From assembly GCA_934216155.1 (NCBI GenBank), contig CAKQBK010000091.1:1-5987 (forward strand): a stretch of 5,987 nucleotides of DNA, read 5' to 3'. The DNA is from an uncultured Dialister sp. GTDB lineage: Bacteria > Bacillota > Negativicutes > Veillonellales > Dialisteraceae. The position numbers were made by a program, and so were the translations under genes. The notes beneath the pieces were generated by a model. It was given only the letters and a program-made list of their open reading frames with translations, did no database searches and had not been told where the DNA came from. Positions 5,849-5,987 of this stretch are shown here, piece by piece; the first letter of the stretch is position 1, and each line of letters opens with the position of its first letter.

Positions 5849-5933
5849 AAATCAAAATAATCAAATTCTAATGAATGGAATGTTCGTTTTTTTCGTCAAA
5901 TTTCCGTTTTTATAGATAGAGGGGGAAAATGCA

Positions 5934-5987
5934 ATGAGGAATTAGAAATGAGGAATGAGGAATGAAGGTGGCGGCGCACGAATTATA
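5934..5987. repeat. GTGAGGA-family repeat, partial copy cut by the window edge
   Basis: ATGAGGAATTAGAAATGAGG-type words (5934-5966) form the left arm. They are followed by GGCGGCGC (5970-5977) and ACGAATTATA, which correspond to the first stem strand and loop of the complete copy at 2243-2400. The window ends inside the loop. The 85 bases between copy B and this repeat hold no gene I can support. Confidence 0.8.

Noticed and set aside
2243..5987. CRISPR array formed by the recurring short repeats
   Set aside because: There are no regularly spaced direct repeats with unique spacers; copies are far apart, inverted and degenerate, and no cas gene is present.

Overview
The window looks like a chromosomal segment from a mid-GC Firmicute. 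It shows strong AGGAGG-type ribosome binding sites, a canonical Firmicute T-box leader, and a leuC-leuD-leuB order as in clostridial leu clusters. Intergenic DNA rich in palindromes built from short words (GTGAGGA, GTTGTTGG, CAGTTAG) makes me lean towards the Negativicutes (the Acidaminococcus/Phascolarctobacterium/Megasphaera/Dialister neighbourhood). That placement is inference from general impression and is low confidence.

Left part (1-2222): about 160 bases with no gene I can support, then a promoter, a leucine-specific T-box leader ending in a strong terminator, and the tightly coupled leuC-leuD pair. These encode the two subunits of 3-isopropylmalate dehydratase. Middle (2223-3598): a 158-bp palindromic repeat, then leuB (3-isopropylmalate dehydrogenase) and its rho-independent terminator. 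Together leuC, leuD and leuB cover the isomerisation and oxidation steps of leucine synthesis. leuA is not in the window.

Right part (3600-5987): a small nitroreductase-family protein and a CpXC-domain zinc-ribbon protein of unknown function, set in DNA that is largely repeats. I see at least four vocabularies of palindromic element: a GTGAGGA family (three copies, one cut by the window edge), a GTTGTTGG family of about 200 bp (two copies in opposite orientation), a CAGTTAG palindrome nested inside one GTGAGGA copy, and a 159-bp MITE-like palindrome flanked by CTAG. Repeats lie in every intergenic gap after leuD and occupy roughly a sixth to a fifth of the window.

The most notable observation is that GTGAGGA hairpins keep a near-constant 12-nt AT-rich loop while the GC-rich stems differ between copies by complementary changes. 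This suggests that the folded form is what is preserved. The genes themselves are ordinary; the unexplained content is the repeat system.
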